DNA of 33,014 nt from an uncultured Rhodospirillales bacterium (GTDB lineage Bacteria; Pseudomonadota; Alphaproteobacteria; Azospirillales; Azospirillaceae). A program made the position numbers and the translations under genes. This document shows positions 24,723-32,941 of this stretch, one piece after another. The notes under the pieces are model-generated. The model saw only the letters and a list, made by a program, of their open reading frames with translations. It did no database searches and had not been told where the DNA came from. The stretch covers positions 1-33,014 of the forward strand of contig CAIXKV010000004.1 of the NCBI GenBank assembly GCA_903920145.1, read 5' to 3'. The first letter of the stretch is position 1; the number at the start of each line of letters is the position of its first letter.

Positions 24723-25424
24723 CTAATCAGCCGGCTTGAACCGATACCCGACCGCTGGTTCGGTAATGATAAAATGAGGGCGGGCCGGTTCAGGCTCCAG
24801 CTTCTTGCGCAGCTTGCCCATATGAACGCGGAGATACTGGGTTTCATGGATATGAGCCGGTCCCCAGACTTCGCGAAGAATTTGCTGGTGTGTCAGAACC
24901 TTGCCTGCATGCTGGACCAAAAAGCGCAGGGTTTCGAACTCGCGGGCGGTGAGTGCAATGTCAAGGTCGCCCCGCGTGACCCGGTGTGTTTCGAGATCAA
25001 CCACCAGATCGGCGGTTCGGAACTCCCGGTTCGGCGCGTCGCCCAAGGCCGTCCGGTGGCGTAACGCAATATCAATGCGAGCCATTAACTCGCCGATACC
25101 AAACGGCTTGGTCACATAGTCGTCGGCGCCCCGATCCAGAGCCTCGATCTTGTCGGCCTCGCCGGTTCGCACGGTCAAGACGATGATCGCGGCCCGGCAG
25201 CAATCCCGCAGCCGGGATAGCGCCTCGTGGCCGTCCAGATCGGGCAAACCTAGGTCCAGGATGATCAGGTCCAGGGCCTGGGAACCCGCCAAGGCCACCG
25301 CCTCGCCCGCCGTGGCAGCCTCGAGGACGGCGTGCCCATGGGCGCCAAGGCTGATCCGCAAGAATTTTCGGATTTGCGGCTCGTCGTCGATCACCAGGAT
25401 CTTCTTCGCAGGGATATCGCCCAT
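24723..25424 (-). CDS. kdpE: KdpE response regulator (OmpR/PhoB type)
   Basis: KdpE activates the kdpFABC potassium-uptake operon when phosphorylated by KdpD. The 233-residue product has a receiver domain with acidic pocket DDEP near residue 15, the phospho-acceptor Asp in LIILDLGLPDLDG, and the conserved Lys in DYVTKPFGIGEL. The C-terminal winged helix includes LTAREFETLRFLVQHAGKVL and EVWGPAHIHETQYLRVHMG, typical of KdpE. I chose ATG 25424 (GTG at 25427 is also possible). It lies 87 bp downstream of kdpD on the same strand. Confidence 0.95.
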   Translation of the reverse strand: MGDIPAKKILVIDDEPQIRKFLRISLGAHGHAVLEAATAGEAVALAGSQALDLIILDLGLPDLDGHEALSRLRDCCRAAIIVLTVRTGEADKIEALDRGADDYVTKPFGIGELMARIDIALRHRTALGDAPNREFRTADLVVDLETHRVTRGDLDIALTAREFETLRFLVQHAGKVLTHQQILREVWGPAHIHETQYLRVHMGKLRKKLEPEPARPHFIITEPAVGYRFKPAD

Positions 25425-25511
25425 CACGTCATCCGCAGGGTTTTCAAAAAGATAACCGTTACCTCAGGATATGGGATCAGTCGGTCATCGCGTCACCTAT
25501 TTCATCGCGCT

Positions 25512-28286
25512 TTACTTCTGTACAGGATGAGAGTGTTCGGGCGGCAAGAGCAGGTCGGCAGGGTCCGGGGCCGGTGGTTCGTCTAGGTGGACCGGAAGGG
25601 GCGGTGCGTCGGCGATGGGGAGGCCAATGGTGATCACGGTGCCCCGGTTGGACGGGCCGGAATGGGCCGAGACCGTTCCGCCATGGGCTTCAACGATGCC
25701 CCGGCAGATGGCTAATCCCAGGCCGGTCCCCATGGTTTGCTGGCCGGTGGTTTTGACCCGATAGAACATATCGAACACCCGTTCGCGTTCGTCTTCGGGG
25801 ATGCCCGGTCCTTCATCCGTCACCGCCACCATCACGCGGCGGTCATCGCGGTGAGCCCGGATGGCGATCCGGCTGCCTGCCGGAGAGTATTTACAGGCAT
25901 TATCCAGGATATTAATCATGACCTGGGTGATCAGCACAAAATCCAGATGGAGCAGCGGCAAGCCGGGCTCGATGTCCAGATCCAGGGGGCGTTTCGAGAC
26001 GTGCTTTTTTAGCCGTTCCAAGGCCGCGCCGATGACATCTTGAATTTCCGCCCAATCGAGGCGCGGTTGTAGAGCCCCGGAGCCTAGGCGAGTCATGTCC
26101 AGCAGATTTTGGACGAAGCGGTTCAATCGCTCGGCTTCGTCCACCACGGTTTGCAACAGATCTTGACGAGTGCTGTCGTCGAAGGTTTTCCAATAACTGA
26201 GCAGGCTTGTCACCGAGCCGGTGATGGCTACCAGTGGCGTGCGGAGGTCATGGGAAATCGATGACAGCAACGCCGCGCGCAGTCGTTCGGTTTCAGCCAA
26301 AACCCGTTGTTGTTCGTAATCCGAAACCAGATTGGTCCGCTCGATGGCCACGGCCGCCTGACCGGCTAGGGCATCCAGCAATCGGGTTTGTTCGGGGGAG
26401 AGCAGTTTATCCGGCCCGCGCATGGCCACACCCAGCACTCCCACCGGCCCGCGTGCGGTGCGCAATGGCAGAAACAGCCACTCGGCGCCGGGCAACGTAC
26501 CCGACCCTCGACCGGCGGTTTTGCCGTGGTTCCAAGCCCAATTGGCGGCAGCGCCCGAGACCGTGTCTAACTGGTCTTCGGGAGGATAGCCGGCCACGAT
26601 CTCGAGCCCGACATCCTTGCGCATCAGGACTAGGGCTCGCCCTTCGATGGTGGAGGCCACATGGTGGACGACCGCCCATAGCACATCGTCGATCACGCCG
26701 GCTCCGGCGATCTTGCGGCTGAAGTCGTAGAGGGTGGCGGTGCGGCGGGCACTTTGTTTGGCGGCTTGTTCCCGTCGCCGCACGCCGGCTGTGTAGTTCC
26801 CGGTGACGACAGCGGCGGCCAGGAAGGCCGCAAACTCAAAAATCTCCTGGGAGTTATAAATCAGCAGGGTGTAGCGCGGTTCTTTGAAAAAGTAGGTGTA
26901 GGAGAAAAAACTAAATAGAGATACCACCAAAGATGGCATGATGCCGCCGCGAATGCCGGCGATCAGCACGGCCGCCATAAAAATCAGGGCCAGATTGGAA
27001 AAACCGAACACCGTATCGCCCAGAAAAGCTGCCCCCAAGGCAACGGCTGAGGCTTCCAGAGCGAACAGATAGTCTTTCCATGGGACCGACGCCGCGCGCC
27101 GGGCCGCAGCGGCGGCGACGGATTTGGGGCTGGTCGGGGATTCGTCACTGGTGATCACCAGCACGTCAAAGGTTTGACCGCGTGAAAGCAGGGCATCGGT
27201 CACGGTGCTGCGGAACAGTCGAGCCCAGGTTGGCCGATGCGACTTGCCGACAATGATTTGGCTGACATTGCGTTGCCGGGCGGCGGTGATGATCTCGTGG
27301 ATGACATCTTCGCCGCTCAGAACAGCGGTTTCGGCCCCCAATTGCTCGGCTAGGCGCAAGGCCGCCGAGATTTGGTCCTTGACCTCGTCCGGGAGGGTCT
27401 GGTGGTGGGAGGTTTCCACATAGACCACCACCCAAGGGGCCTGACGGCGTTCAGAAGCCCGCTTGCCGGTGCGGACCAGCCGGAATGCCACGGCATCGGT
27501 ACCGATGCAGACCATGATCCGTTCCCGAGTCGGCCAGGGTCCGGGGATGGCATGGGCGCGCATGTAGGACAGCATTTGCTCGTCTACACGCTCGGCGGCG
27601 TAGCGCAATGCCAGTTCACGCAGCGCCGTCAGATTGCCCGGAGAGAAGAAATTCTGCATCGCCCGGCGGGCTTGGTCGGGAATATAGACCTTGCCTTCGG
27701 ACATGCGTTGCATCAACTCCTGGGGCGGCAGATCGATGACCTCGATCTCGTCGGCCTTTTGGAGCACGCTGTCAGGAACGGTTTCGCGGACTTGGATGCC
27801 GGCGATGCGGATGATAACGTCGTTGAGGCTTTCCAAATGCTGGATATTCAAGGTCGAATAGACGTCGATCCCGGCATCCAGCAGTTCGGTCACGTCCTGG
27901 TGACGCTTAGGGTGACGGCTGCCAGGGACGTTGGTGTGGGCCAGCTCGTCCACCAGCACCAGCTTGGGCCGGCGACGCAGGATCGCGTCAATGTCCATTT
28001 CTTCGAAATGGAGGCCGCGATATTCGATCTTCTGGCGCGGAATGGTTTCCAAACCCCGCAAAAAGGCTTCGGTTTCGCGCCGTCCGTGGGTTTCAACCAC
28101 GCCAGCTACGATATCGACGCCCTCGCGCCGCCGGAATTGGGCGGTGCGCAACATGGCGTAGGTTTTCCCGACGCCGGGCGCGGCGCCCAGGAAGATTTTC
28201 AGCCGCCCACGATGCTCTCGATTGACCTGTTCCAGCAGGGCTTCTGGAGAGGGGCGGTCGCGGTCCTTGTCGTCGCGTTCAGCCAT
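25512..28286 (-). CDS. kdpD: KdpD osmosensitive potassium-channel sensor histidine kinase
   Basis: KdpD senses low potassium or osmotic stress and phosphorylates KdpE. The 924-residue product has all family parts: the N-terminal KdpD domain with Walker A GAAPGVGKTYAML near residue 33 and DELAHTNVPGSRHPKR, a universal-stress-protein-like domain (about 245-370), four membrane segments (about 405-510), a GAF-like region (about 530-670), the HisKA box SSISHDLRTPLVAITG, and an ATPase domain with NILDNACKYSP, DEGPGIPEDERERVFDMFYR and TGLGLAICRGIVEAHGG. No kdpFABC genes flank it; the upstream gene is a PhoD-like phosphatase. Confidence 0.97.
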   Translation of the reverse strand: MAERDDKDRDRPSPEALLEQVNREHRGRLKIFLGAAPGVGKTYAMLRTAQFRRREGVDIVAGVVETHGRRETEAFLRGLETIPRQKIEYRGLHFEEMDIDAILRRRPKLVLVDELAHTNVPGSRHPKRHQDVTELLDAGIDVYSTLNIQHLESLNDVIIRIAGIQVRETVPDSVLQKADEIEVIDLPPQELMQRMSEGKVYIPDQARRAMQNFFSPGNLTALRELALRYAAERVDEQMLSYMRAHAIPGPWPTRERIMVCIGTDAVAFRLVRTGKRASERRQAPWVVVYVETSHHQTLPDEVKDQISAALRLAEQLGAETAVLSGEDVIHEIITAARQRNVSQIIVGKSHRPTWARLFRSTVTDALLSRGQTFDVLVITSDESPTSPKSVAAAAARRAASVPWKDYLFALEASAVALGAAFLGDTVFGFSNLALIFMAAVLIAGIRGGIMPSLVVSLFSFFSYTYFFKEPRYTLLIYNSQEIFEFAAFLAAAVVTGNYTAGVRRREQAAKQSARRTATLYDFSRKIAGAGVIDDVLWAVVHHVASTIEGRALVLMRKDVGLEIVAGYPPEDQLDTVSGAAANWAWNHGKTAGRGSGTLPGAEWLFLPLRTARGPVGVLGVAMRGPDKLLSPEQTRLLDALAGQAAVAIERTNLVSDYEQQRVLAETERLRAALLSSISHDLRTPLVAITGSVTSLLSYWKTFDDSTRQDLLQTVVDEAERLNRFVQNLLDMTRLGSGALQPRLDWAEIQDVIGAALERLKKHVSKRPLDLDIEPGLPLLHLDFVLITQVMINILDNACKYSPAGSRIAIRAHRDDRRVMVAVTDEGPGIPEDERERVFDMFYRVKTTGQQTMGTGLGLAICRGIVEAHGGTVSAHSGPSNRGTVITIGLPIADAPPLPVHLDEPPAPDPADLLLPPEHSHPVQK

Positions 28287-28418
28287 GGGGATGGCCTTTG
28301 GCCTGGAAAAAAGAAGGAAAGAGGGAAGGTCCGCCAGATTGGCCAGGGACTCTCATCAGGTCACGGTTGCTCCGCAAACGCTTACAGATCATTCACCGAA
28401 CGCCCATCGAGACGGGGG

Positions 28419-29894
28419 TTAGATAATGAGATTATACTGATCCGGCGAGCGTTCCGAGTGCCAACGGGCCAGGACATGATTTTGCCGGTCAAAGCCCAGG
28501 CTCAGGAAATTACGGGCCCGGATGAAGCGCCGCCGGGTTTCGGCAAAACGCGGCAATTCCAAGGTGAATTCATCCGAAATCCGCTCCGAGTCCCGCGCCA
28601 ACCAGCGCAGGCCGCAGGTGGCTAGGGAGCCAAGCGGCGGATGGGCCACGCCGGAAGCGATCAGTTGCCATAGCTCCACGCCCTGCCCGTGAATCGACGC
28701 CGCCGCTCCCAAATGGACCTCGCCCGAGAGCGTCGTGATGCGGCAACGGTAGCGCAGGCTGAAATCTGCCAGCAGATGCAGGAGGCGTAACCATTCGTCC
28801 CGGTGGCTCGGGCTACGCCACTGGTCGCGGAGGTCGTCGTCGGCATGGGATCCCGGACGCAGGCGACTGACGAAGCTCTCGATCCCGCCAACGCCGACAA
28901 AGGCCAGGGGAACGCAGGACATGATCAGCAGGTTCTTGCAGCCAGCGAATCGGGTCAACCAGTTCGGCAGCTCTTTCCAGGTGGCCTCGCCCAGGATGCC
29001 GCTTCGGCTGCGTTCCGAGCGCAGATCGAGGGCTAGAATCCCCAGATCGCCAACCCGGAAGCCTTGGCTGAAGGTTGCGGTTTCGGCGCCCCACACTTGC
29101 TCCAGCGGATCGCGGATGCCGGCGCCCAATTGAAACAACGAGAATTGCCGGCGGGCCACGGCGAACAGGCCACGATAGACTTGGCATTGGTGTTCGGGGT
29201 CTGGGCGCGAGCCCCAACCATCAAAAATGTCGTGGTCATCCCACATCATCACCGACGGAATCGAGGCCATGGCGCGAGCATAGGCCGGTTGGGCCAGAGT
29301 CGCGCAATAGGCATCGAAGAAGTAATCCATGGCCTGGTCGGCCATAGCGCGGGTAAAGGGTTGAGCATAGCGGCTAGGGGCAGGGTGTCGCCACCATTCG
29401 GCCAGCGCCGCACATTCGCGCCACAAATTGTCAGCGTGGAGCTGGTCGCCGCCTTGAAGCAAAAGGTGGTAAGGTCGTTCGGTGTGCTGCCGCAACAGGG
29501 GCGCCCACATACCATCGGCACCGTTGGGCAGCGAAGCCACTTGGTCGGCATCATGAATGCCGTTAGAGGACGTGTAAGCCAGGCGCAGGGAAACGAACTG
29601 GCCGGGCACCGTGACGGCCCATTTGGCGTTCCGTTGGGGGAAGCCATAGCTTATGCGCTGATCATGTTGGCCGCGCGGCAGTGAAAACACAAAGCGCCAG
29701 ATATGGCGGCCTCGCCAGACGAAGACATGGCGCGGAGGGATTGGCAGGCCAATGCCCTCGACGATCAGGTCATCGGGTTCGGTGGCGCCCTCAAAGACGA
29801 ACAGCGCGGAGAGCCGCCATCGGTCGTTGCCTTCGCCTCGGAAATGCAGGATCGGGCCGACAATGGGCTTTGGGACCGGCTTTTCGCTCGCCAT
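28419..29894 (-). CDS. PhoD-like (alkaline phosphatase D-related) metallophosphatase
   Basis: The 491-residue product contains the metal-binding motifs of the PhoD-like group: LLQGGDQLHADN, MMWDDHDIFDGWGS and TLSGEVHLGAA. Between them lie ALDLRSERS and a long helical segment. Members hydrolyse phosphomonoesters or diesters; many are annotated only as alkaline phosphatase family. I see no signal peptide (the start is MASEKPVPKPIVGPILHFRG), which suggests a cytoplasmic location, unlike Tat-exported PhoD. The gene lies upstream of kdpD on the same strand with a 132-bp gap. Confidence 0.85.
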   Translation of the reverse strand: MASEKPVPKPIVGPILHFRGEGNDRWRLSALFVFEGATEPDDLIVEGIGLPIPPRHVFVWRGRHIWRFVFSLPRGQHDQRISYGFPQRNAKWAVTVPGQFVSLRLAYTSSNGIHDADQVASLPNGADGMWAPLLRQHTERPYHLLLQGGDQLHADNLWRECAALAEWWRHPAPSRYAQPFTRAMADQAMDYFFDAYCATLAQPAYARAMASIPSVMMWDDHDIFDGWGSRPDPEHQCQVYRGLFAVARRQFSLFQLGAGIRDPLEQVWGAETATFSQGFRVGDLGILALDLRSERSRSGILGEATWKELPNWLTRFAGCKNLLIMSCVPLAFVGVGGIESFVSRLRPGSHADDDLRDQWRSPSHRDEWLRLLHLLADFSLRYRCRITTLSGEVHLGAAASIHGQGVELWQLIASGVAHPPLGSLATCGLRWLARDSERISDEFTLELPRFAETRRRFIRARNFLSLGFDRQNHVLARWHSERSPDQYNLII

Positions 29895-30125
29895 GGCGTC
29901 ATCCTCCCCTTAGATCCTACGGCCTTTGGGCGGCCTTTGGGTGCGGCCTCTGATACGTCGCTGCCGGTTGGGTCTGGTCAGTGGACATGGATCCTGGACT
30001 CGTCGAGACCATGGGCGGCGCGTGACCAAGGGCATAGCACAAACGGGCCGATTCGACCGCTTAAAATGAAGCGTTGAGGGCTGCTTTAGTCCGGTTTAAC
30101 CGGCTGTATTCGGGGGCAATTCTCT

Positions 30126-30803
30126 TCAGCCCGCCTCAACTCGCCAGACTGTGGTCGCTTTGGTGGCGCTGTCCTCGACGTCGGCGACCGTAGGGACCAC
30201 ATAGCGGGCAAGGGCGGTCAAACCGGAGCAGGGCAGGTAGCTGCGGCCAGGATCTCCGATGATCACCGTTAATCCGGCTCGGGCCAGAGTTCGCAGCCAT
30301 AGGATGACAGCCTCGGCCATGGGGCGTTCGTAGCAGACGTCGCCGGCTAGCACCACGTCGACTCCGGGAAGGAGGTGCCCCACCATGTCTTCGGCGGACA
30401 TGCGGACCCTTTCGTTTGGGTCAGCGGCATTGAGTGCGAGATTCAAGGCGATGGCGGTTTGAGCAAAGGGATCGATATCAACCGCCGTGACGGCTTTGGC
30501 TCCGGCGCGGATGGCCGCCAGACTGATCAGGCCACAGCCGGCGGCAAAATCGAGCACCGTGCGTCCTGCCACCAGCTCCGGGTGATCGAGAATGTGGCGC
30601 GCCACGGCCTGGCCGCCGACCCAGGCAAAGGCCCAATAGGGAGGTGGGAGCCCAATCTGACTCAGGCTGTTTTCGGTGGCTTGCCAAAGGGGGGTGATTT
30701 CGGTGGCGAGGTGAAGCTGGAACTCGGGAACAAGCGGAGCGCGGATGGTTGCGGTGTGTTCCAGGATGAAGGCACGTCGTGCGACGTCGTCGCGATGGAT
30801 CAA
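30126..30803 (-). CDS. Class I SAM-dependent methyltransferase, ETF-beta lysine methyltransferase (METTL20)-like
   Basis: The sequence matches the bacterial relatives of ETFB lysine methyltransferase: FQLHLATEITPLWQATE, GLPPPYWAFAWVGGQAVARH, then the SAM site VLDFAAGCGLISLAAIRAGA and the acidic loop TAVDIDPFAQTAIALN. GDVCYERPMAE and VIIGDPGRSYLPCSGL complete the fold. Family members methylate lysines of the electron-transfer flavoprotein beta subunit, or ribosomal protein. I chose TTG at 30803 because GAGGAG lies about 9 bases upstream and relatives begin close to AFILEHT; an ATG at 30869 adds 22 residues but has no ribosome-binding site. No ETF genes are in the window. Confidence 0.8.
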   Translation of the reverse strand: MIHRDDVARRAFILEHTATIRAPLVPEFQLHLATEITPLWQATENSLSQIGLPPPYWAFAWVGGQAVARHILDHPELVAGRTVLDFAAGCGLISLAAIRAGAKAVTAVDIDPFAQTAIALNLALNAADPNERVRMSAEDMVGHLLPGVDVVLAGDVCYERPMAEAVILWLRTLARAGLTVIIGDPGRSYLPCSGLTALARYVVPTVADVEDSATKATTVWRVEAG

Positions 30804-31019
30804 TCGGGAGACTCCTCGTGGCGGTCTATCGGCTGGCTTATCAAGGCGTTGCAACGATCCAGCAGGCATAATCGGTCTGCGACGAGCTGTCGCATTGCCT
30901 TCTTAATAATTCCTTTATGCCATTTCGTGGCAAAAAAATCGCATCGGAAGCAATTCTTTGCCTAGACATAACATCCCTGACATGTTAGGCAGGCTATGTT
31001 CGGAATGGGGGGATGGAAA

Positions 31020-31835
31020 ATGCGTCGTTTGGCCATTCATCTTTGTGTTTTTGTTTTTAGTTTATCATTCTTAGGAATAATCTCATCCACTCCTGCTCAA
31101 GCGCAAATGTGCGTGCATTATGCCCGCATGTTGACCAATTTCCAAATCCAGGGAGACGCCTGGACATGGTGGCAAGGTGCGGTTGGTCATTATCAGCGTG
31201 GTGTTCGGCCAGCGGTGGGCTCGGTTCTGGTGTTCCGGCGGACGGATCGTCTTGAATCGGGGCATGTTTCCGTGGTCAGCCGGGTGATCGATAACCGGAC
31301 CATTTTGGTTGATCATAGTTGGTTGGAAGGCAGCGGGTTGCACCGGGGCATGAAGGTGGTCGACACTTCGTCCGGCAATAACTGGTCGGCGGTTCGGGTT
31401 TGGTATGAACCGTCGGATAATTTGGGATTGCGGACGTATCCGACCTTTGGCTTCATTTATCCCCATGATGCTGGTCCTGGCGATCGCTCCGCTCCGCTTA
31501 CGGTGGCAGCGTTGGGGGATCGTGATGACGATGGCGACAATGACCGGGATGGTGCGCATCAGCCGCGCAGCCGGATTGTTCTAACTCATGGCGGTTCCGA
31601 ACATCTGACGGTGGCTTTCCATCCCGGACACAAGCCGTTGATGATGTTGGCTCGTGCCGCAGCGGCGCCGTTGGCGGCGACTGGGGCGCACCGTCCGTCC
31701 ACCGCCCCGGTCGAGTCCAGTGCGGCACCGGGAGCGATTCCCTCTCACAAGCCGGGCGCCCACGCGCATGGGGGGGCCCAGGTTGCTGATGCCAGCCATG
31801 TTCGCGGCCATGACGGCTTGGAGATTGGTGATTGA
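31020..31835 (+). CDS. Secreted CHAP-domain (NlpC/P60-like) putative peptidoglycan amidase
   Basis: The 271-residue product has a signal peptide (MRRLAIHLCVFVFSLSFLG, then cleavage near AQAQM). A CHAP domain follows at about residues 30-150, with the nucleophile Cys in QMCVHYARMLT, the His in ESGHVSVVSRV and the polar residue in LVDHSWLEG. CHAP enzymes cut peptidoglycan peptide or amide bonds. The C-terminal about 100 residues are Ala/Pro/His-rich and probably disordered. I chose ATG 31020 because GGGGGG precedes it by about 8 bases and the signal peptide begins there; ATG 30996 is possible. Its TGA stop is the first copy of the duplication flanking repeat L. Confidence 0.88.
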   Translation: MRRLAIHLCVFVFSLSFLGIISSTPAQAQMCVHYARMLTNFQIQGDAWTWWQGAVGHYQRGVRPAVGSVLVFRRTDRLESGHVSVVSRVIDNRTILVDHSWLEGSGLHRGMKVVDTSSGNNWSAVRVWYEPSDNLGLRTYPTFGFIYPHDAGPGDRSAPLTVAALGDRDDDGDNDRDGAHQPRSRIVLTHGGSEHLTVAFHPGHKPLMMLARAAAAPLAATGAHRPSTAPVESSAAPGAIPSHKPGAHAHGGAQVADASHVRGHDGLEIGD

Positions 31836-31977
31836 TACCGGCGAGCTTACGGATTGACGCATCGTCGGTCCTCGGGCTGCGGCTCCGCGCGCCCATGCGC
31901 GCGAAGCCAAGGGCGCGGATGCGCCCGCCCGGCGTCTGAGGGCAGCCTTGATGAGTCAACATCAAGGCTCGAGGGTA
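31836..31977 (+). repeat. Palindromic repeat copy L, complete, bridging two genes
   Basis: A 142-bp copy from TACCGGCGAG to GAGGGTA, flanked by TGA at 31833-31835 and 31978-31980. The first TGA is the stop of the CHAP gene, and the last A of the element plus TG of the second TGA makes the ATG of the DUF455 gene. The hairpins GGGCGC/GCGCCC and GCCTTGATG/CATCAAGGC are intact. Confidence 0.93.
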
Positions 31978-32780
31978 TGACCCTGGCTGAAGCGGCGGTG
32001 GCCGTTCTGACCACGGCTTCCCCCACGGACAAAGTAGAATTAACCCGGCAGACGGCGGCGGCGTGGCGTGAAGGGCGTTTCGCTGCCGTTGGGCGTTCGG
32101 TGCCCCCGGATCGTCCGGCCCGTCCCGAGCATCCGGCCTTGTTGCCGCCTCGGGACATGGCCAAGCGCAGTCGAGCCACCAGCCTCAAGGGCCGTATTGC
32201 GTTGCTGCACGCATTGGCCCATATCGAACTGAACGCGATTGATCTGGCTTGGGACATCATCGCCCGCTATCCCGATGAAGCCATGCCGGTGGCGTTTTTC
32301 GATGATTGGGTGACGGTGGCCAGCGACGAGGCCCGCCATTTCGAGTTGCTGGCGGTTCGATTGGCCGAACTTGGCGCTCGTTATGGGGATTTGCCGGCTC
32401 ATGACGGTTTGTGGCGGGCGGCCTTGGATACCGCCGATGATCTGGCGGCCCGATTGGCGGTTGTGCCGATGGTTCTGGAGGCGCGCGGTCTGGACGTGAC
32501 GCCACGAACCATTGTCGAACTCACCGCCCATGGTGATGGCGCCAGCGCCGCGTTACTTCAGGTGATTTACGACGATGAAATTACGCATGTTGCGGCGGGT
32601 TGCCGTTGGTTTGAAACCCTGTGTGCCCGCCGTGGTGTCGAGCCGGTGACGACATGGCAGGCTCTGATCGCTCGTTATTTCGGCGGACGAATGAAACCGC
32701 CGTTCAATCGGGACGGACGAGGACGGGCGGGAATGGCGGCCGCTTATTATGATCAGGGGGAGGGGGGCGAAGGTCCATAG
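31977..32780 (+). CDS. DUF455 (COG2833) ferritin-like protein
   Basis: The 267-residue product matches the DUF455 ferritin-like family. Helices carry di-metal ligand candidates: LLHALAHIELNAIDLAWD, SDEARHFELLAVRL and IYDDEITHVAAGCRWFE, the E..H/E..EExxH-type pattern of ferritin-like and RNR-R2-like proteins. The C-terminal KPPFNRDGRGRAGM is typical of the family. Its function is not known. I chose ATG 31977 because upstream codons are purely repeat sequence; an open frame from 31854 would add 41 repeat-derived residues. The start codon is formed by the end of repeat L. Confidence 0.9.
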   Translation: MTLAEAAVAVLTTASPTDKVELTRQTAAAWREGRFAAVGRSVPPDRPARPEHPALLPPRDMAKRSRATSLKGRIALLHALAHIELNAIDLAWDIIARYPDEAMPVAFFDDWVTVASDEARHFELLAVRLAELGARYGDLPAHDGLWRAALDTADDLAARLAVVPMVLEARGLDVTPRTIVELTAHGDGASAALLQVIYDDEITHVAAGCRWFETLCARRGVEPVTTWQALIARYFGGRMKPPFNRDGRGRAGMAAAYYDQGEGGEGP

Positions 32781-32876
32781 GCGCTGGGGTCGGGTTTTTT
32801 CCTTGGCTTTCCCACCCCACACCTCGCAAGGAGGCGCGCAGTTTCCTTGACCTCGAGACCTTGTGGCGAAAACGTC

Positions 32877-32890
32877 AAGGGTTCAAAGGG
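32877..32890 (+). repeat. 14-bp match to the hairpin repeat upstream of mnmA
   Basis: AAGGGTTCAAAGGG here equals the minus strand of the repeat arm near 18785-18805. Similarity stops after GGG, where a T-rich run begins, which could mark the edge of the inserted element to the right. Confidence 0.45.
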
Positions 32891-32906
32891 TTTTTAACAG
32901 AGTGTA

Positions 32907-32935
32907 TTGACATTGCGTAAACATGCTCATACATT
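32907..32935 (+). promoter_or_regulatory. Putative sigma-70 promoter for the right-edge gene
   Basis: A perfect TTGACA (32907-32912) and TACATT (32930-32935) are 17 bp apart. The expected start of transcription is at or within a base or two of the ATG at 32942, which would make the mRNA leaderless. Confidence 0.65.
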
Positions 32936-32941
32936 ACCGAA

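Noticed and set aside
31854-31976. Longer N-terminus of the DUF455 protein
   Set aside because: Those 41 codons are repeat L sequence and match other repeat-derived frames, not the protein family.
1-31977. CRISPR array
   Set aside because: The repeats are long, unevenly spaced over 32 kb, occur in both orientations and have no spacers or cas genes nearby.
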